64,000 bases of DNA from the NCBI RefSeq assembly GCF_020567425.1, contig NZ_JAJCVJ010000001.1, forward strand, positions 1,302,001-1,366,000, read 5' to 3'. The notes under the pieces are model-generated. The model did no database searches, had not been told where the DNA came from, and saw nothing but the letters and a program-made list of their open reading frames with translations. Of this stretch, positions 33,948 to 41,798 are shown piece after piece (within the stretch, counting starts at the first letter, position 1; each line of letters starts with the position of its first letter). The position numbers were made by a program, and so were the translations under genes. Source of the stretch: Salinirubrum litoreum (lineage in GTDB: Archaea; Halobacteriota; Halobacteria; Halobacteriales; Haloferacaceae).

Positions 33948-34250
33948 ATGACAGAGAGCGCGGAGGCGGACGCCGAGGCCGACGCCGAGGCAGACGAGGC
34001 GCCGCAAGCCGACGGCGGTGAGGACGACGCGCCGGCCGGAGAGCGACCCGGCGAAGACGGAGAGGAGGACGCGGACCGCGACACCGTCCCGGAGGTCAAA
34101 CTGACGCTCTACCAACTGTCGGTCGGCGTGACCGGCCAGACGACCGACGACCTCGAAGACGTGGAGGCGTCCGCGACCCGCCTGATGGACTACCTCGTCG
34201 AGAAGGCGGGCGACCTCGAAGACCACCCCGACGACCGTGGACTCGGCTGA
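33948..34250 (+). CDS. Small acidic haloarchaeal protein
   Basis: In this 100-residue protein, residues 1-45 are an extremely acidic, Ala/Glu/Asp repeat-like stretch. Residues 47-95 form the likely fold (VPEVKLTLYQLSVGVTGQTT, then a helix ASATRLMDYLVEKAGDL). I recognise it only as a conserved haloarchaeal small protein. It lies 92 bases after the Bat-like regulator gene on the same strand. Confidence 0.72.
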   Translation: MTESAEADAEADAEADEAPQADGGEDDAPAGERPGEDGEEDADRDTVPEVKLTLYQLSVGVTGQTTDDLEDVEASATRLMDYLVEKAGDLEDHPDDRGLG

Positions 34251-34285
34251 ATCCGACTGTTTTTGGCGAACCTAAAAGTTCAAGC

Positions 34286-35086
34286 GTGTCGAGTGGCAAC
34301 GCCGAGTCGATGACCACAGCGACCGGGCACGACGAGCGCGAGTCGGCCGCAGACGACACAGTAGACGAATCGGCAGACTCCGAGCAGACAGTCGAGCACA
34401 GCGACGCGGACGACGAGTACACCTTCGACGACCTCAGCGTCGTCATGGGGACGTACAACGAGGAGGCGGCGATCGGGACCGTCCTCGACGACATCGACCG
34501 CGTGACAAACGGTCGCGCGGAGGTCGTCTGCGTCGACAGTTCCTCGGACCGGACGCCGGAGATCGCCCGCGAACACGGAGCACGCGTGATCGAACAGCCC
34601 GCGATGGGCTACGGCGTCGCGGTCTCGAAGGCGCTGCAGTCGGCGAGTCGCCCGGTGATCGTCACGACCGACTGTGACGACACCTACCCGATGGAGGCGC
34701 TGCCGGAGTTTCTGGAGGCGATCAACGCCGGCCGGGACGTGGTCAGCGGCGACCGCCTCTACTGGGGTGCCGAGGCGATGCCAGACTTCAACCGCCTCGG
34801 CAACGCCGGCTTCGCACTGCTCGCCTCTGCACTGCTCGGCGAGCGTGTCCACGACACGACGACCGGGATGCGGGCCTACCGCAAGGACGTGATCGAGTCC
34901 ATCGAGTGGACCGAGAACACCGGCCTGTCGGCGGAACTGCTGATCCGACCGCTGGCGCGCGGTTACGACGTGCAGGAACGGCCCATCGCCTACCGGGAAC
35001 GCGCCGGCGAGACGACACTCGATCCGATCAAGGGTGGACTGGCTATCGCCAAGTCCATCGTGAAGGTCTGTCTCGCAGAACGGTGA
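34286..35086 (+). CDS. aglJ: Family 2 glycosyltransferase, AglJ-like
   Basis: This 266-residue GT-A enzyme has an acidic N-terminal extension (1-45) before LSVVMGTYNEEAAIGTVLDD, then VVCVDSSSDRTPEIAREHGA and the metal/donor region TTDCDDTYPMEALPEF. It closely follows AglJ, which in Haloferax adds the first hexose to dolichol phosphate for N-glycosylation of the S-layer. No other agl genes are nearby, so the pathway assignment rests on similarity. The start is GTG at 34286; an ATG eight codons downstream is possible. Confidence 0.82.
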   Translation: MSSGNAESMTTATGHDERESAADDTVDESADSEQTVEHSDADDEYTFDDLSVVMGTYNEEAAIGTVLDDIDRVTNGRAEVVCVDSSSDRTPEIAREHGARVIEQPAMGYGVAVSKALQSASRPVIVTTDCDDTYPMEALPEFLEAINAGRDVVSGDRLYWGAEAMPDFNRLGNAGFALLASALLGERVHDTTTGMRAYRKDVIESIEWTENTGLSAELLIRPLARGYDVQERPIAYRERAGETTLDPIKGGLAIAKSIVKVCLAER

Positions 35087-35314
35087 GTCGGGCGGAACAC
35101 TGAGTCGGGTTGACGCGTCGAAGCGGAGACGTTCAGGGACGGAGAAGCGTCCGGTAGAGAGTTGGGGTGCGTGACGCCCGGTCGACAGTGGAGAACTGGG
35201 GCGTGCGTGAACCGGCAGCGCGGTCGTGGCAGACGATAGCGCCCGGTCACGCGGGCCGCGGTCGGAGTCCCGGTCGCGGCCGGCAACGCCGTGGGGACGG
35301 TCGGGGGTGTCTCG

Positions 35315-36304
35315 TTACTTCTCCAGGACCGTCCCGCCGGCACCGACCGTGACGTCCGGCGCACCGTTCGGCCCGCGCACGACGGCCTTCAGATTCTGGC
35401 CGACTGGCGTGGCCTCCGCGGTCCACGACCCGGCGAGTTCGTCGAACTTCGCGGCCGTGGTGTCGACGCTGTAGACCGTCCCGCCACCGCCGACCACGTA
35501 GCCGTCGCCGTCTTCGACCTCCACGTCGAGGAGACTCTTGTCGCCGGTGGAGTCGGCCGTCCACTGGGACTCGGCGAGGTGGAACACCATCCCGCCGCCG
35601 CCGACCACGGTCGCCTCGCCGTCGCCGTCGCTGTCCACGCCGTAGAAGTTGACGTTGGCGTCCTGCAGGCCGACCGGATTCCAGGTCGTCCCGTCGTCGG
35701 TGGCGAACACCTTCCCGTTGCCGTCGACCGCGTGCCCGGAGCGCGGGCCGTGGAAGTCGATCGCCTGGATCGCAGAGCCGGAGCCGGGAGTCACGTAGTT
35801 CCACGTGCCCGTCTCGCCGTTCTCGAAGCTGTAGTAGATCTTCCCGGAGTCGCCGGCCACGTAGACGTTCGCCGAGCCAGTCTCGCCGGTGACGGCCACG
35901 TCGTTGTAGTTGTTCGTGTTGTCCATCGGGGCGGAGTGGTCGTTCAGGTTGCCCGTCCGGACCGCGTACTCGCCGATCGCACCCGAGGACCCGACGAACC
36001 AGAGCGCGTCGCCGTCGTCGGTCACGTCGGAGCCGTAGAGACTGTTGCCGTTGCCGGTCGGCCCGCCGTCGACGATCTTCGTCCACTGTGTCGGGCCGCG
36101 TTCGAGGACGACACCGCCCGCGCCGACCGCGTAGGCACCGGCGTTCGTGTACTCCACGTCGTACAGCGAGGAGTCCGTCCCGGTCTTCGCTGTCGTCCAC
36201 TCCGCCTCGGCCGCAGTCGTGAGTCCGGAGAAGCCGCCGACGGCCAGCGATGCACCGATTCCCTGCAGCATCGTGCGTCGCGTCGTGGAGGTTTTCTCGG
36301 ACAT
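35315..36304 (-). CDS. Tat-exported beta-propeller-like protein
   Basis: This 329-residue protein has a twin-arginine signal (TTRRTMLQGIGASLAVGGF, residues 7-25) and a probable cleavage site after AEA. The mature part consists of repeats of about 45 residues with AVGAGGVVLERG, FVGSSGAIGEY, VAGDSGKIYYS, VVGGGGMVFHL and VVGGGGTVYSV. This is like YCF48/photosystem-assembly propellers or BNR-type repeats. It would fold before export and act outside the cell. The ligand is unknown. The last repeat ends exactly at the C-terminus. Confidence 0.88.
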   Translation of the reverse strand: MSEKTSTTRRTMLQGIGASLAVGGFSGLTTAAEAEWTTAKTGTDSSLYDVEYTNAGAYAVGAGGVVLERGPTQWTKIVDGGPTGNGNSLYGSDVTDDGDALWFVGSSGAIGEYAVRTGNLNDHSAPMDNTNNYNDVAVTGETGSANVYVAGDSGKIYYSFENGETGTWNYVTPGSGSAIQAIDFHGPRSGHAVDGNGKVFATDDGTTWNPVGLQDANVNFYGVDSDGDGEATVVGGGGMVFHLAESQWTADSTGDKSLLDVEVEDGDGYVVGGGGTVYSVDTTAAKFDELAGSWTAEATPVGQNLKAVVRGPNGAPDVTVGAGGTVLEK

Positions 36305-36724
36305 CTGTCGTCACCTACCTGTAGGGTGGGGTGGAATCGGGTTACGGGTGGTGGCTAACAATTCGGCGCTTGAAGTGGGGAGAGGTGTTTGTGACGTGGG
36401 ATTGGGGGTAGAATCGTGTGACAGCGTAGCGATGGTGTGAACGTGTGGCTCGATACTGGTGGTGAGACGACTGCTTTCACATCGTAGATTGCGGCGGTAC
36501 AGCAGACTCCTTTTCTGACCGCATCAGCACCGCTACTCGATCCGGTGCATCCGGAACAGTCGGCCGCGACAGCGACCGCACCGCGAACAGCACAGCGACT
36601 CGTGCTAGCGCACCTCCCAGCGGACCCGCGACCCGCGACAGCACCAGCAACGCGACGATTGCTAGCGCGAGGAACCGCGACCGCAACCACACCGCAATCG
36701 GAGTAGCCACGAGCCTCCCCAGCC

Positions 36725-36985
36725 GACTGCGTTGTCGTCGGGCGACACGGGAGTCGCCCGACTACTGGCGAGACCTCCGGTCTCGCTCTGCTCACGTGGC
36801 GCGCCCACGAAGGACGCGCCGGTTGCGCTACTCATCCACCGTCAGAGGCAAGCTCTGACGAGCCTTCGTCACCGGCGCTGTGCGCCGGTTGCTGGCGAGA
36901 GCTTCGCTCTCACTCTGTCGTCGGCACGTCGCGCCGACTGCTGGCGGGACCTCCGGTCCCGCTCTGTTCGGTCCCCTCACGAAGA
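36725..36985 (+). repeat. Array of stable hairpins inserted in locus D
   Basis: At least six hairpins follow one another, separated by a recurrent GCTGGCGRGA-type motif. They are GGGCGAC/GTCGCCC (36740-36760), GCGAGACC-TCC-GGTCTCGC (36768-36786), GTCAGA/TCTGAC (36841-36859), ACCGGCG/CGCCGGT (36871-36889), GAGAG-CTTCG-CTCTC (36897-36911) and GGGACC-TCC-GGTCCC (36946-36960). Most of the array recurs inverted at 55163-55291 in locus F. The array interrupts the two-hairpin unit, so it looks like a separate mobile module. Confidence 0.7.
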
Positions 36986-37057
36986 CCTCGCACGCGTTCC
37001 TCGCGCGCCGACTGCAACCGCGACAGCTCAGCATGGTTTCGTCTCACGCTACAGGTC

Positions 37058-37092
37058 CCAGTCGAATGGGCTGGCGCGAGTTCATCTCGCGC
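37058..37092 (+). repeat. Conserved 35-bp hairpin segment shared with locus A
   Basis: Identical to positions 1508-1542 except for one base; contains the stem GCGCGA/TCGCGC with loop GTTCATC. It sits in the same relative position between the two-hairpin unit and the structured element. Confidence 0.85.
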
Positions 37093-37200
37093 ACTTCGGC
37101 GGCGTGGGGCCGCCTCAGGTACGCCGACGGTCGCAGGGAGGCACGACGCTGAAACCGACTGGGCCACCGGGTGTTGCACGAGCTTTCGCCGATTCCACCG

Positions 37201-37345
37201 GGTGGGACTGAAAGGGGCCGACCTCTCGGTCTACCCCCGACGACGTAAGCACTGGACTGAACGAGAGCGCGGAGGGAAGCGACGCGCTCTCGTGAGGGAA
37301 GCGCGCAACGAGTCGCGGGTAGCCGAGAGGTCGGGGGCTTTCACC
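37201..37345 (+). ncRNA. Candidate structured RNA element, copy D
   Basis: The ends and internal loop are the same as copies B and C. ACCTCTCGG pairs with CCGAGAGGT, CTACCC with GGGTAG, and CGAC with GTCG. The constant AAGCACTGGACTGA faces GAGGGAAGCGCGCA. The apical helix ACGAGAGCGCG/CGCGCTCTCGT (37261-37293) again has exactly 11 pairs. Its loop is longer (GAGGGAAGCGA) and resembles the constant GAGGGAAGCG strand, as if that motif were duplicated. Confidence 0.6.
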
Positions 37346-37383
37346 CCTCGTTGTCCACGCCCGACTCGACTGAGTTGTCCACG

Positions 37384-37464
37384 ACCAGTTCGACCGAGTA
37401 CACCTCACCGACCAGTTCGACCGAGTACACCTCACCGACCAGTTCGACCGAGTAGACACCACAG
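37384..37464 (+). repeat. Three 27-bp tandem repeats, tail of locus D
   Basis: The unit ACCAGTTCGACCGAGTACAC plus CTCACCG starts at 37384, 37411 and 37438; the third copy diverges at its end. It lies 50 bases ahead of the next gene, so it could also be a promoter-proximal array. Confidence 0.9.
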
Positions 37465-37514
37465 TCCACGTCGTCCTGGCAAACACCCAAGCCCCCGGCG
37501 TCCGACCACGCGAT

Positions 37515-38483
37515 ATGCACACCGCAGAGCGCATCACGCTCGCCAGACTCCCCTCGGGCGTCCCACTCGTGACGACCGTCCACCGGTACCACGGACCCGA
37601 GGGACCGACCGCCGGACCGACACTCTACGTCCAGGCGGCCCAGCACGGCCGGGAGATCAACGGAAGCGAGGTCCTGCGCCGACTCCACGACCGTCTCCGG
37701 AACGCCGACATCGCCGGCACCGTGATCGCCGTGCCGGTCGCCGACCCCCTCACGTTCGACCGGAAGTCGTACACCACGCCGGAGGTCCTCGACTCGGTTC
37801 ACTCGAACATGAACCGCGTCTGGCCCGGCGACCCCGATGGGACGCTCCACGAGCGCATGGCCGCGAAACTGTGGGAGTACGCCGAACGCGCCGACGCGGT
37901 GGTCGACCTGCACACCGGCAGTCCCGACATGCTGACCCACACCGTCTACCAGCGGGACGCCCAGGCGTGCCGCGAACTGGCGGAGGCATTCGGGACCGAC
38001 CTCCTGCTGGCCGAAACGGCGGGCGAGGACGCCGACGACGAGTGGGCCGACCGCGACTTCGGCGGGAAGTTCCGGGTCGCCGCGCGGGACGCCGGCATCC
38101 CGGCGATCACACCCGAACTCGCCCACAGCAAGGAACTCGTGGAACCCGCAATCGAGACCGGCCTGCGCGGGATGGAGAACGTCCTCCGACACCTCGGCGT
38201 CCGGGAGGGCGACCCGGAGACGCCTAACGAATATCAGCGCGCGCGGAACCACCTCGGCAGAGCGACCGCCGACGCCTCCGGACTGTTCCACCCGGAGTCC
38301 GACCTCGAACTGGGCGCGAGCGTCACGGAAGGCGAGCGACTCGGGGAGATCACCGACCCCACGACCTACGAGACGCTGGCGACCGTCACCGCCGAGGAGT
38401 CCGGCGTGGTCTACTCCGTGACCCGCGAGGCGACAGTCTGTGCCGGTGACACGTTGGTCGGCGTGGCGATGCCGCTGGAGTGA
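37515..38483 (+). CDS. Succinylglutamate desuccinylase/aspartoacylase-family enzyme (1)
   Basis: This 322-residue zinc carboxypeptidase-fold hydrolase has H44 and E47 in AAQHGREINGSEVL and the third ligand H133 in VDLHTGSPD. A substrate-binding NMNRVWPGD lies near 96. The C-terminal 70 residues form the usual beta domain. The family removes N-acyl groups from amino acids or similar amides; the substrate is unknown. A second, distant family member is at 50177-51208. The start at 37515 follows the tail of locus D. Confidence 0.88.
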   Translation: MHTAERITLARLPSGVPLVTTVHRYHGPEGPTAGPTLYVQAAQHGREINGSEVLRRLHDRLRNADIAGTVIAVPVADPLTFDRKSYTTPEVLDSVHSNMNRVWPGDPDGTLHERMAAKLWEYAERADAVVDLHTGSPDMLTHTVYQRDAQACRELAEAFGTDLLLAETAGEDADDEWADRDFGGKFRVAARDAGIPAITPELAHSKELVEPAIETGLRGMENVLRHLGVREGDPETPNEYQRARNHLGRATADASGLFHPESDLELGASVTEGERLGEITDPTTYETLATVTAEESGVVYSVTREATVCAGDTLVGVAMPLE

Positions 38484-38568
38484 CACGACCGGTCGCGGAG
38501 CAGACCGATCTCGGAATCGACCACCGAGCCGACAACACTTATTCGTCGTGCGACCGTGCGTGCGAGTG

Positions 38569-39390
38569 ATGTCAGGGGAGCAGGCGCTCGGGGACGACCT
38601 CGACGAGTGGCTCGACGAGAGAGCCGACGAACTGGGGACCGATCGCGAGCGACTGCTGGCCCGACTGGTCGCAGCACAGCGACTCGCGCTGTCCGAGACC
38701 GACGGGGGTCTCGCCGAGCTATCGACCCTCGAATCGCGGGTCTCGGCGGTCGAAGACGACTTGGACGAGAAGATCGCCGACGTGCGCGAGCGCGTGATCC
38801 AGATCAAACGCGAGACGGACGCGAAGGCCCCCGCCGACCACGGCCACCCCGAACTCGCCGACCGACTGGAGACACTCCGAGCAGAGATCGACACGCTCCG
38901 CGCGGAGTACGACGACCTTCGGGACAGCCACGACGGGCTACGGCAGGACCTCGACGCCGGCTTCGAGAACTACGAACTGGTCCTCGACGACCTCGACTCG
39001 GACACGACCGACCTCGCGGCGAAGGCCGACACGCTGGCGCGGGTCGCGCTCGGCCTCCGGGAGCGGATCGCCTCGCTGGAAGGCGAGTCGGCGGTCCAGC
39101 GTGCCGTCGCGGACCTCCAGCGCGAGGCGAACCGCGCCGGCGTCTCGTCGGCACAGTGCCGGAACTGCGGGTCGTCGGTCCACGTCGGCCTGCTCGGTGC
39201 GCCGGCCTGCCCGCACTGTGAGGCGACCTTCGACGGCGTGGAACCGGCACGCGGGTTCTTCGGGTCCCCGAAGCTGACGACCGGCGAGCGCCCGGCACTC
39301 ACGGACGGGACCGACGGCGGGTCGACGCCGAGGAGCGACGAGGTGGCCCAGACGGCCGACGATCTGTTCGCGGAGGACGACGATGACTGA
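38569..39390 (+). CDS. Coiled-coil protein with C-terminal zinc ribbon
   Basis: In this 273-residue protein residues 6-35 (LDEWLDERADELGTDRERLL) resemble a ribbon-helix-helix-type N-terminus. Residues 45-180 are a heptad-rich coiled coil. A zinc ribbon C197/C200 (CRNC) and C214/C217 (CPHC) follows, and the tail is acidic. It overlaps the next gene by 8 bases, so both are probably translated together. The combination suggests a nucleic-acid or envelope-linked scaffold; the function is unknown. Confidence 0.8.
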   Translation: MSGEQALGDDLDEWLDERADELGTDRERLLARLVAAQRLALSETDGGLAELSTLESRVSAVEDDLDEKIADVRERVIQIKRETDAKAPADHGHPELADRLETLRAEIDTLRAEYDDLRDSHDGLRQDLDAGFENYELVLDDLDSDTTDLAAKADTLARVALGLRERIASLEGESAVQRAVADLQREANRAGVSSAQCRNCGSSVHVGLLGAPACPHCEATFDGVEPARGFFGSPKLTTGERPALTDGTDGGSTPRSDEVAQTADDLFAEDDDD

Positions 39391-40033
39391 CGACGCGGAC
39401 GACGGGAGAGAGACGGCACACGACGAGCAGAGCGACGGTGACCCGGACGCGCCACTGGGCGACCTCGCGAGGCGTCGCCGAACACGACGCGAGGAGCGCG
39501 AGTCGGCGGACGCAGACGGAGACGAAGACGACCCCTTCACGGCTCTCGGCCGAGACGCAGACGCGAGCGCAGCCGACCACGTTACCGCGGGCGAGTCGGA
39601 CGACGCCTTCGAGGAGATGGACGTCGATCCGGTCGACAGCGAGGACGTGTGGTCGGACCTGCTGGAGGCGGACACCGCCGACACAGCCCGGACTGGCGAC
39701 TCGGAGACGGAAGCCGCCGGAACCGTGACCGCAGTCGATGAGTCGGCCGAGGCGGTCGGTGCGGAGGTGGCCGACGCCGACAGCGAGGTCGGAGAACCGG
39801 ACCCGGCCGCAGTCGACGCGGCCGAGGTCGGCGAGGAGACCGACCCCCGCGAGGAGCACGTCATCCGGAAGGCCGACTACTGCCAACAGTGTGAGTACTT
39901 CACGGATCCACCGGCGGTCGCCTGCGAGAACGAGGGGACCGACATCGTGAGCGTCGAGGACTTCGAGCACTTCCGGGTTCGGGGCTGTCCGGTCGTGGAA
40001 AACGAGTTCGAGCCGGGCGAAGGCAACTACTGA
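39383..40033 (+). CDS. Acidic haloarchaeal protein with C-terminal Cys cluster
   Basis: This 216-residue protein has about 150 residues of disordered acidic sequence with a short Arg cluster (LARRRRTRREER, 28-39). A compact C-terminal module follows: ADYCQQCEYFTDPPAVACEN and FRVRGCPVVEN, a CxxC plus two further cysteines that could bind one zinc. It overlaps the preceding coiled-coil gene by 8 bases. Both products carry terminal cysteine motifs and may work as a pair; this is inference. Confidence 0.75.
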   Translation: MTDDADDGRETAHDEQSDGDPDAPLGDLARRRRTRREERESADADGDEDDPFTALGRDADASAADHVTAGESDDAFEEMDVDPVDSEDVWSDLLEADTADTARTGDSETEAAGTVTAVDESAEAVGAEVADADSEVGEPDPAAVDAAEVGEETDPREEHVIRKADYCQQCEYFTDPPAVACENEGTDIVSVEDFEHFRVRGCPVVENEFEPGEGNY

Positions 40034-40102
40034 GCGCTCGGTCGTATCGCCCGCCGGTGTCAGTCCGACCCTGATTTAGGGCTCGACCGACGAGTGGCGG
40101 GT

Positions 40103-40432
40103 ATGCAGTTCTGTGACGACTGCGGGTCCATGATGCACTCCCGCGACGGCGAGATGGTCTGTACCGACGACGACTGCGGTGGCTCTGCAGAGCGCGACGA
40201 GGACCTCGCGGCACAGTTCGTCTCGACCGAAGCACAGACCGACGACGACGTCATCGAGACCGAGGAGGGCGCGAACTTCGAGGGGAAGCCGACCGCCAAC
40301 GACGTGATCTGTGACGAGTGTGGCCACACGAAGGCGTGGTACACCATCAAGCAGACCGGTGCCGCCGACGAACCGCCGACGCGCTTCTTCAAGTGCCAGG
40401 AGTGCGGCTATCGGTGGCGGAGCTACAACTGA
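40103..40432 (+). CDS. tfs: Transcription factor S (TFIIS-like cleavage factor)
   Basis: This 109-residue protein has two zinc ribbons: C4/C7 with C20/C25, and C70/C73 with C98/C101. The acidic pair D89-E90 in GAADEPPTRFF sits in the exposed loop that enters the polymerase to stimulate cleavage of backtracked RNA. The ATG at 40103 gives the usual MQFCDDCGSMM; three codons upstream belong to a longer open frame. A TATA-like GATTTAGG lies about 30 bases ahead. Confidence 0.94.
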   Translation: MQFCDDCGSMMHSRDGEMVCTDDDCGGSAERDEDLAAQFVSTEAQTDDDVIETEEGANFEGKPTANDVICDECGHTKAWYTIKQTGAADEPPTRFFKCQECGYRWRSYN

Positions 40433-40456
40433 AACCCGAGAACTCGACTCGACGGC

Positions 40457-40690
40457 TCACCCGTCCATCGAGATGTACGTCTTCGTATCGGTGACGCCCT
40501 GCAGTCCCTGCACGTCACCGGAGACCGACTTCAGCACGTCGTACACCTCCTCGGTGTCCATCTCGGCGATGATGTCGTAGTTGCCCGCGACGATGTGGGC
40601 CTCCGTCACGCTCACCACCTGCCGGATCGCGTCGAGCAGTCGCTCACCCTCCCCCGCCTCGGTCTTGACCATGACGAACGCGTGTACCAT
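40457..40690 (-). CDS. Stand-alone RAM-domain (Lrp/AsnC ligand-binding) protein
   Basis: This 77-residue protein consists only of the RAM domain: MVHAFVMVKTEAGEGERLLD, the ligand-side HIVAGNYDIIAEMD and a C-terminal GVTDTKTYISMDG. It has no HTH, so it cannot bind DNA as Lrp does. It is divergent from trkA; a related RAM-only gene follows trkA. This flanking arrangement suggests the two proteins sense a small ligand connected with potassium uptake. Confidence 0.85.
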   Translation of the reverse strand: MVHAFVMVKTEAGEGERLLDAIRQVVSVTEAHIVAGNYDIIAEMDTEEVYDVLKSVSGDVQGLQGVTDTKTYISMDG

Positions 40691-40762
40691 CTCGACGTGT
40701 GGTACTCGGGCACACAGTAAAAGCGTTCCCCCGACGCCGGGGGCGTATTTCCGCCGGGTCGG

Positions 40763-40777
40763 GGTAAGGTTATTACC
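40763..40777. promoter_or_regulatory. Palindrome over the probable trkA TATA box
   Basis: GGTAAGGTTATTACC is a 5-5-5 inverted repeat whose AT-rich centre and right arm lie about 25-32 bases before the trkA ATG at 40800, exactly where a TATA box belongs. A protein bound here would block the basal factors. No other TATA-like segment is present in the 109-base divergent region. Confidence 0.45.
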
Positions 40778-40799
40778 GCCCCCTGTCGTAGCCCTGCTC

Positions 40800-41483
40800 A
40801 TGCGATTCGTTATCATTGGTGCTGGGCGTGTCGGCTTGCGGACGGCACGGGTGCTCCGCGAGGAGGACCACGAGGTCGTCCTCGTCGAGCGTGACGTAGA
40901 CCGAGTCGAGCGCGCCCGCTCTGACGACTTCGAGGTGATCCAGGGCGACGGCTCCCGTGAGGACATTCTCGCGCAGGCGGACCTCGAGTCGGCCGACGCA
41001 CTCGGCGCGCTGACCTCCGATCTGAACACGAACTTCGCGGCGTGTATGATCGCCAAGCACCACGGCTGCCGGACCGTGATGCGGATCGACGAGGAGTACC
41101 GCGAGGACATCTACCAGAAGTACGCCGAGGAGGTCGACGAGATCGTCTACCCCGAGCGACTCGGTGCGATCGGCGCGAAGAACGCCCTGCTCGGCGGGTC
41201 GATCCGCGCCATCGCCGACATCGCCCAACACCTGCAGGTCGTCCTGCTGACCGTCAGCGAGGACTCGCCGATGGCCGGCTACAACCTCACCGAGGTCGCC
41301 CTGCCGGCACAGGCCCGCATCCTCGCGTTCGGCAAACACGAGCAACCGATGGGCATCCCCCTGCCGGACGACTCGCTCGACGTCGGCGACCGGGTCGCGG
41401 TCCTCGCGGACTTCTCTGTCCTCGAAGACGTGCGCCGGCTGATCGTCGGCGAGAGCGCCGAGGCGGCCGTGGGAGGTGCCTGA
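40800..41483 (+). CDS. trkA: TrkA potassium uptake regulatory subunit (RCK)
   Basis: This 227-residue protein has an N-terminal Rossmann RCK_N domain with GAGRVG at residues 7-12 and an acidic E30-like end of strand two (VLVERDVDRVE). An RCK_C domain spans about 140-220 (YNLTEVALPAQARILAFGKH). It gates a TrkH-type channel in response to nucleotides and is attached to the inner face of the membrane. No trkH is in the window. The downstream RAM-domain gene starts one base after its stop. Confidence 0.93.
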   Translation: MRFVIIGAGRVGLRTARVLREEDHEVVLVERDVDRVERARSDDFEVIQGDGSREDILAQADLESADALGALTSDLNTNFAACMIAKHHGCRTVMRIDEEYREDIYQKYAEEVDEIVYPERLGAIGAKNALLGGSIRAIADIAQHLQVVLLTVSEDSPMAGYNLTEVALPAQARILAFGKHEQPMGIPLPDDSLDVGDRVAVLADFSVLEDVRRLIVGESAEAAVGGA

Positions 41484-41484
41484 G

Positions 41485-41715
41485 ATGGTGACCGCCTACG
41501 TGATGGTGAAGGTGAACACCGGCGAGGCCGACCGCCTGAAGGAGTCGTTCGAGTCCATCGAGGGCGTCGAGAGCGTCCACATCGTCGCCGGCGACGTGGA
41601 CTTCGTGGTGAAGGTCGTCGTCGACACGCCGAACGACGTGAAAGACATCGCGGCCACGACGATCCAGAACGTCGAGGGTGTCGAGGACACCCAGACGTAC
41701 CTCTCGATGGACTGA
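41485..41715 (+). CDS. Stand-alone RAM-domain protein downstream of trkA
   Basis: This 76-residue protein has only the Lrp/AsnC ligand-binding domain (MVTAYVMVKVNTGEADRLKE, HIVAGDVDFVVKVVVD, GVEDTQTYLSMD). It is co-transcribed with trkA (one base between). It is paralogous to the divergent RAM-only protein at 40457-40690, sharing the HIVAG and TYxSMD ends. Heteromers or ligand-dependent control of the RCK unit are plausible. Confidence 0.85.
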   Translation: MVTAYVMVKVNTGEADRLKESFESIEGVESVHIVAGDVDFVVKVVVDTPNDVKDIAATTIQNVEGVEDTQTYLSMD

Positions 41716-41739
41716 GTCGGCTGTCGGCTCGCGTACTCG

Positions 41740-41752
41740 GGTTCTTTTTCGC
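41740..41752 (+). terminator. T-rich stop signal after the trkA unit
   Basis: TTCTTTTTCGCTT occurs 25 bases after the RAM-domain gene stop, before the convergent DUF5813-like gene. Archaeal termination relies on such T-tracts. Confidence 0.45.
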
Positions 41753-41798
41753 TTCCCTACTTCCGTACTTCCTCGCTTCCTCAGACGCCGTCACGTCC

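Larger units (their letters stand above)
36510..37470 (+). repeat. Composite intergenic repeat, locus D
   Basis: This is the largest copy, in a 1.2-kb gap. The degenerate array (about 36515-36705) is followed by a CTCCCCAGCC start (36714-36723) that is interrupted by a 260-base array of hairpins. The unit resumes at CTCGCACGCG (about 36987). Then come the 35-bp segment shared with locus A (37058-37092), the 145-base structured element (37201-37345), and 27-bp tandem repeats (37384-37464). The 200 bases before the array (36305-36509) hold nothing I recognise. Confidence 0.78.

Noticed and set aside
30855-37345. Composite repeats interpreted as decayed insertion sequences with a transposase
   Set aside because: No transposase fragment is recognisable in any frame of the six loci, and I found no convincing terminal inverted repeats or target duplications by eye.
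37384-37464. 27-bp repeats considered as CRISPR repeats
   Set aside because: There are no unique spacers; the units are contiguous and belong to the tail of composite locus D.
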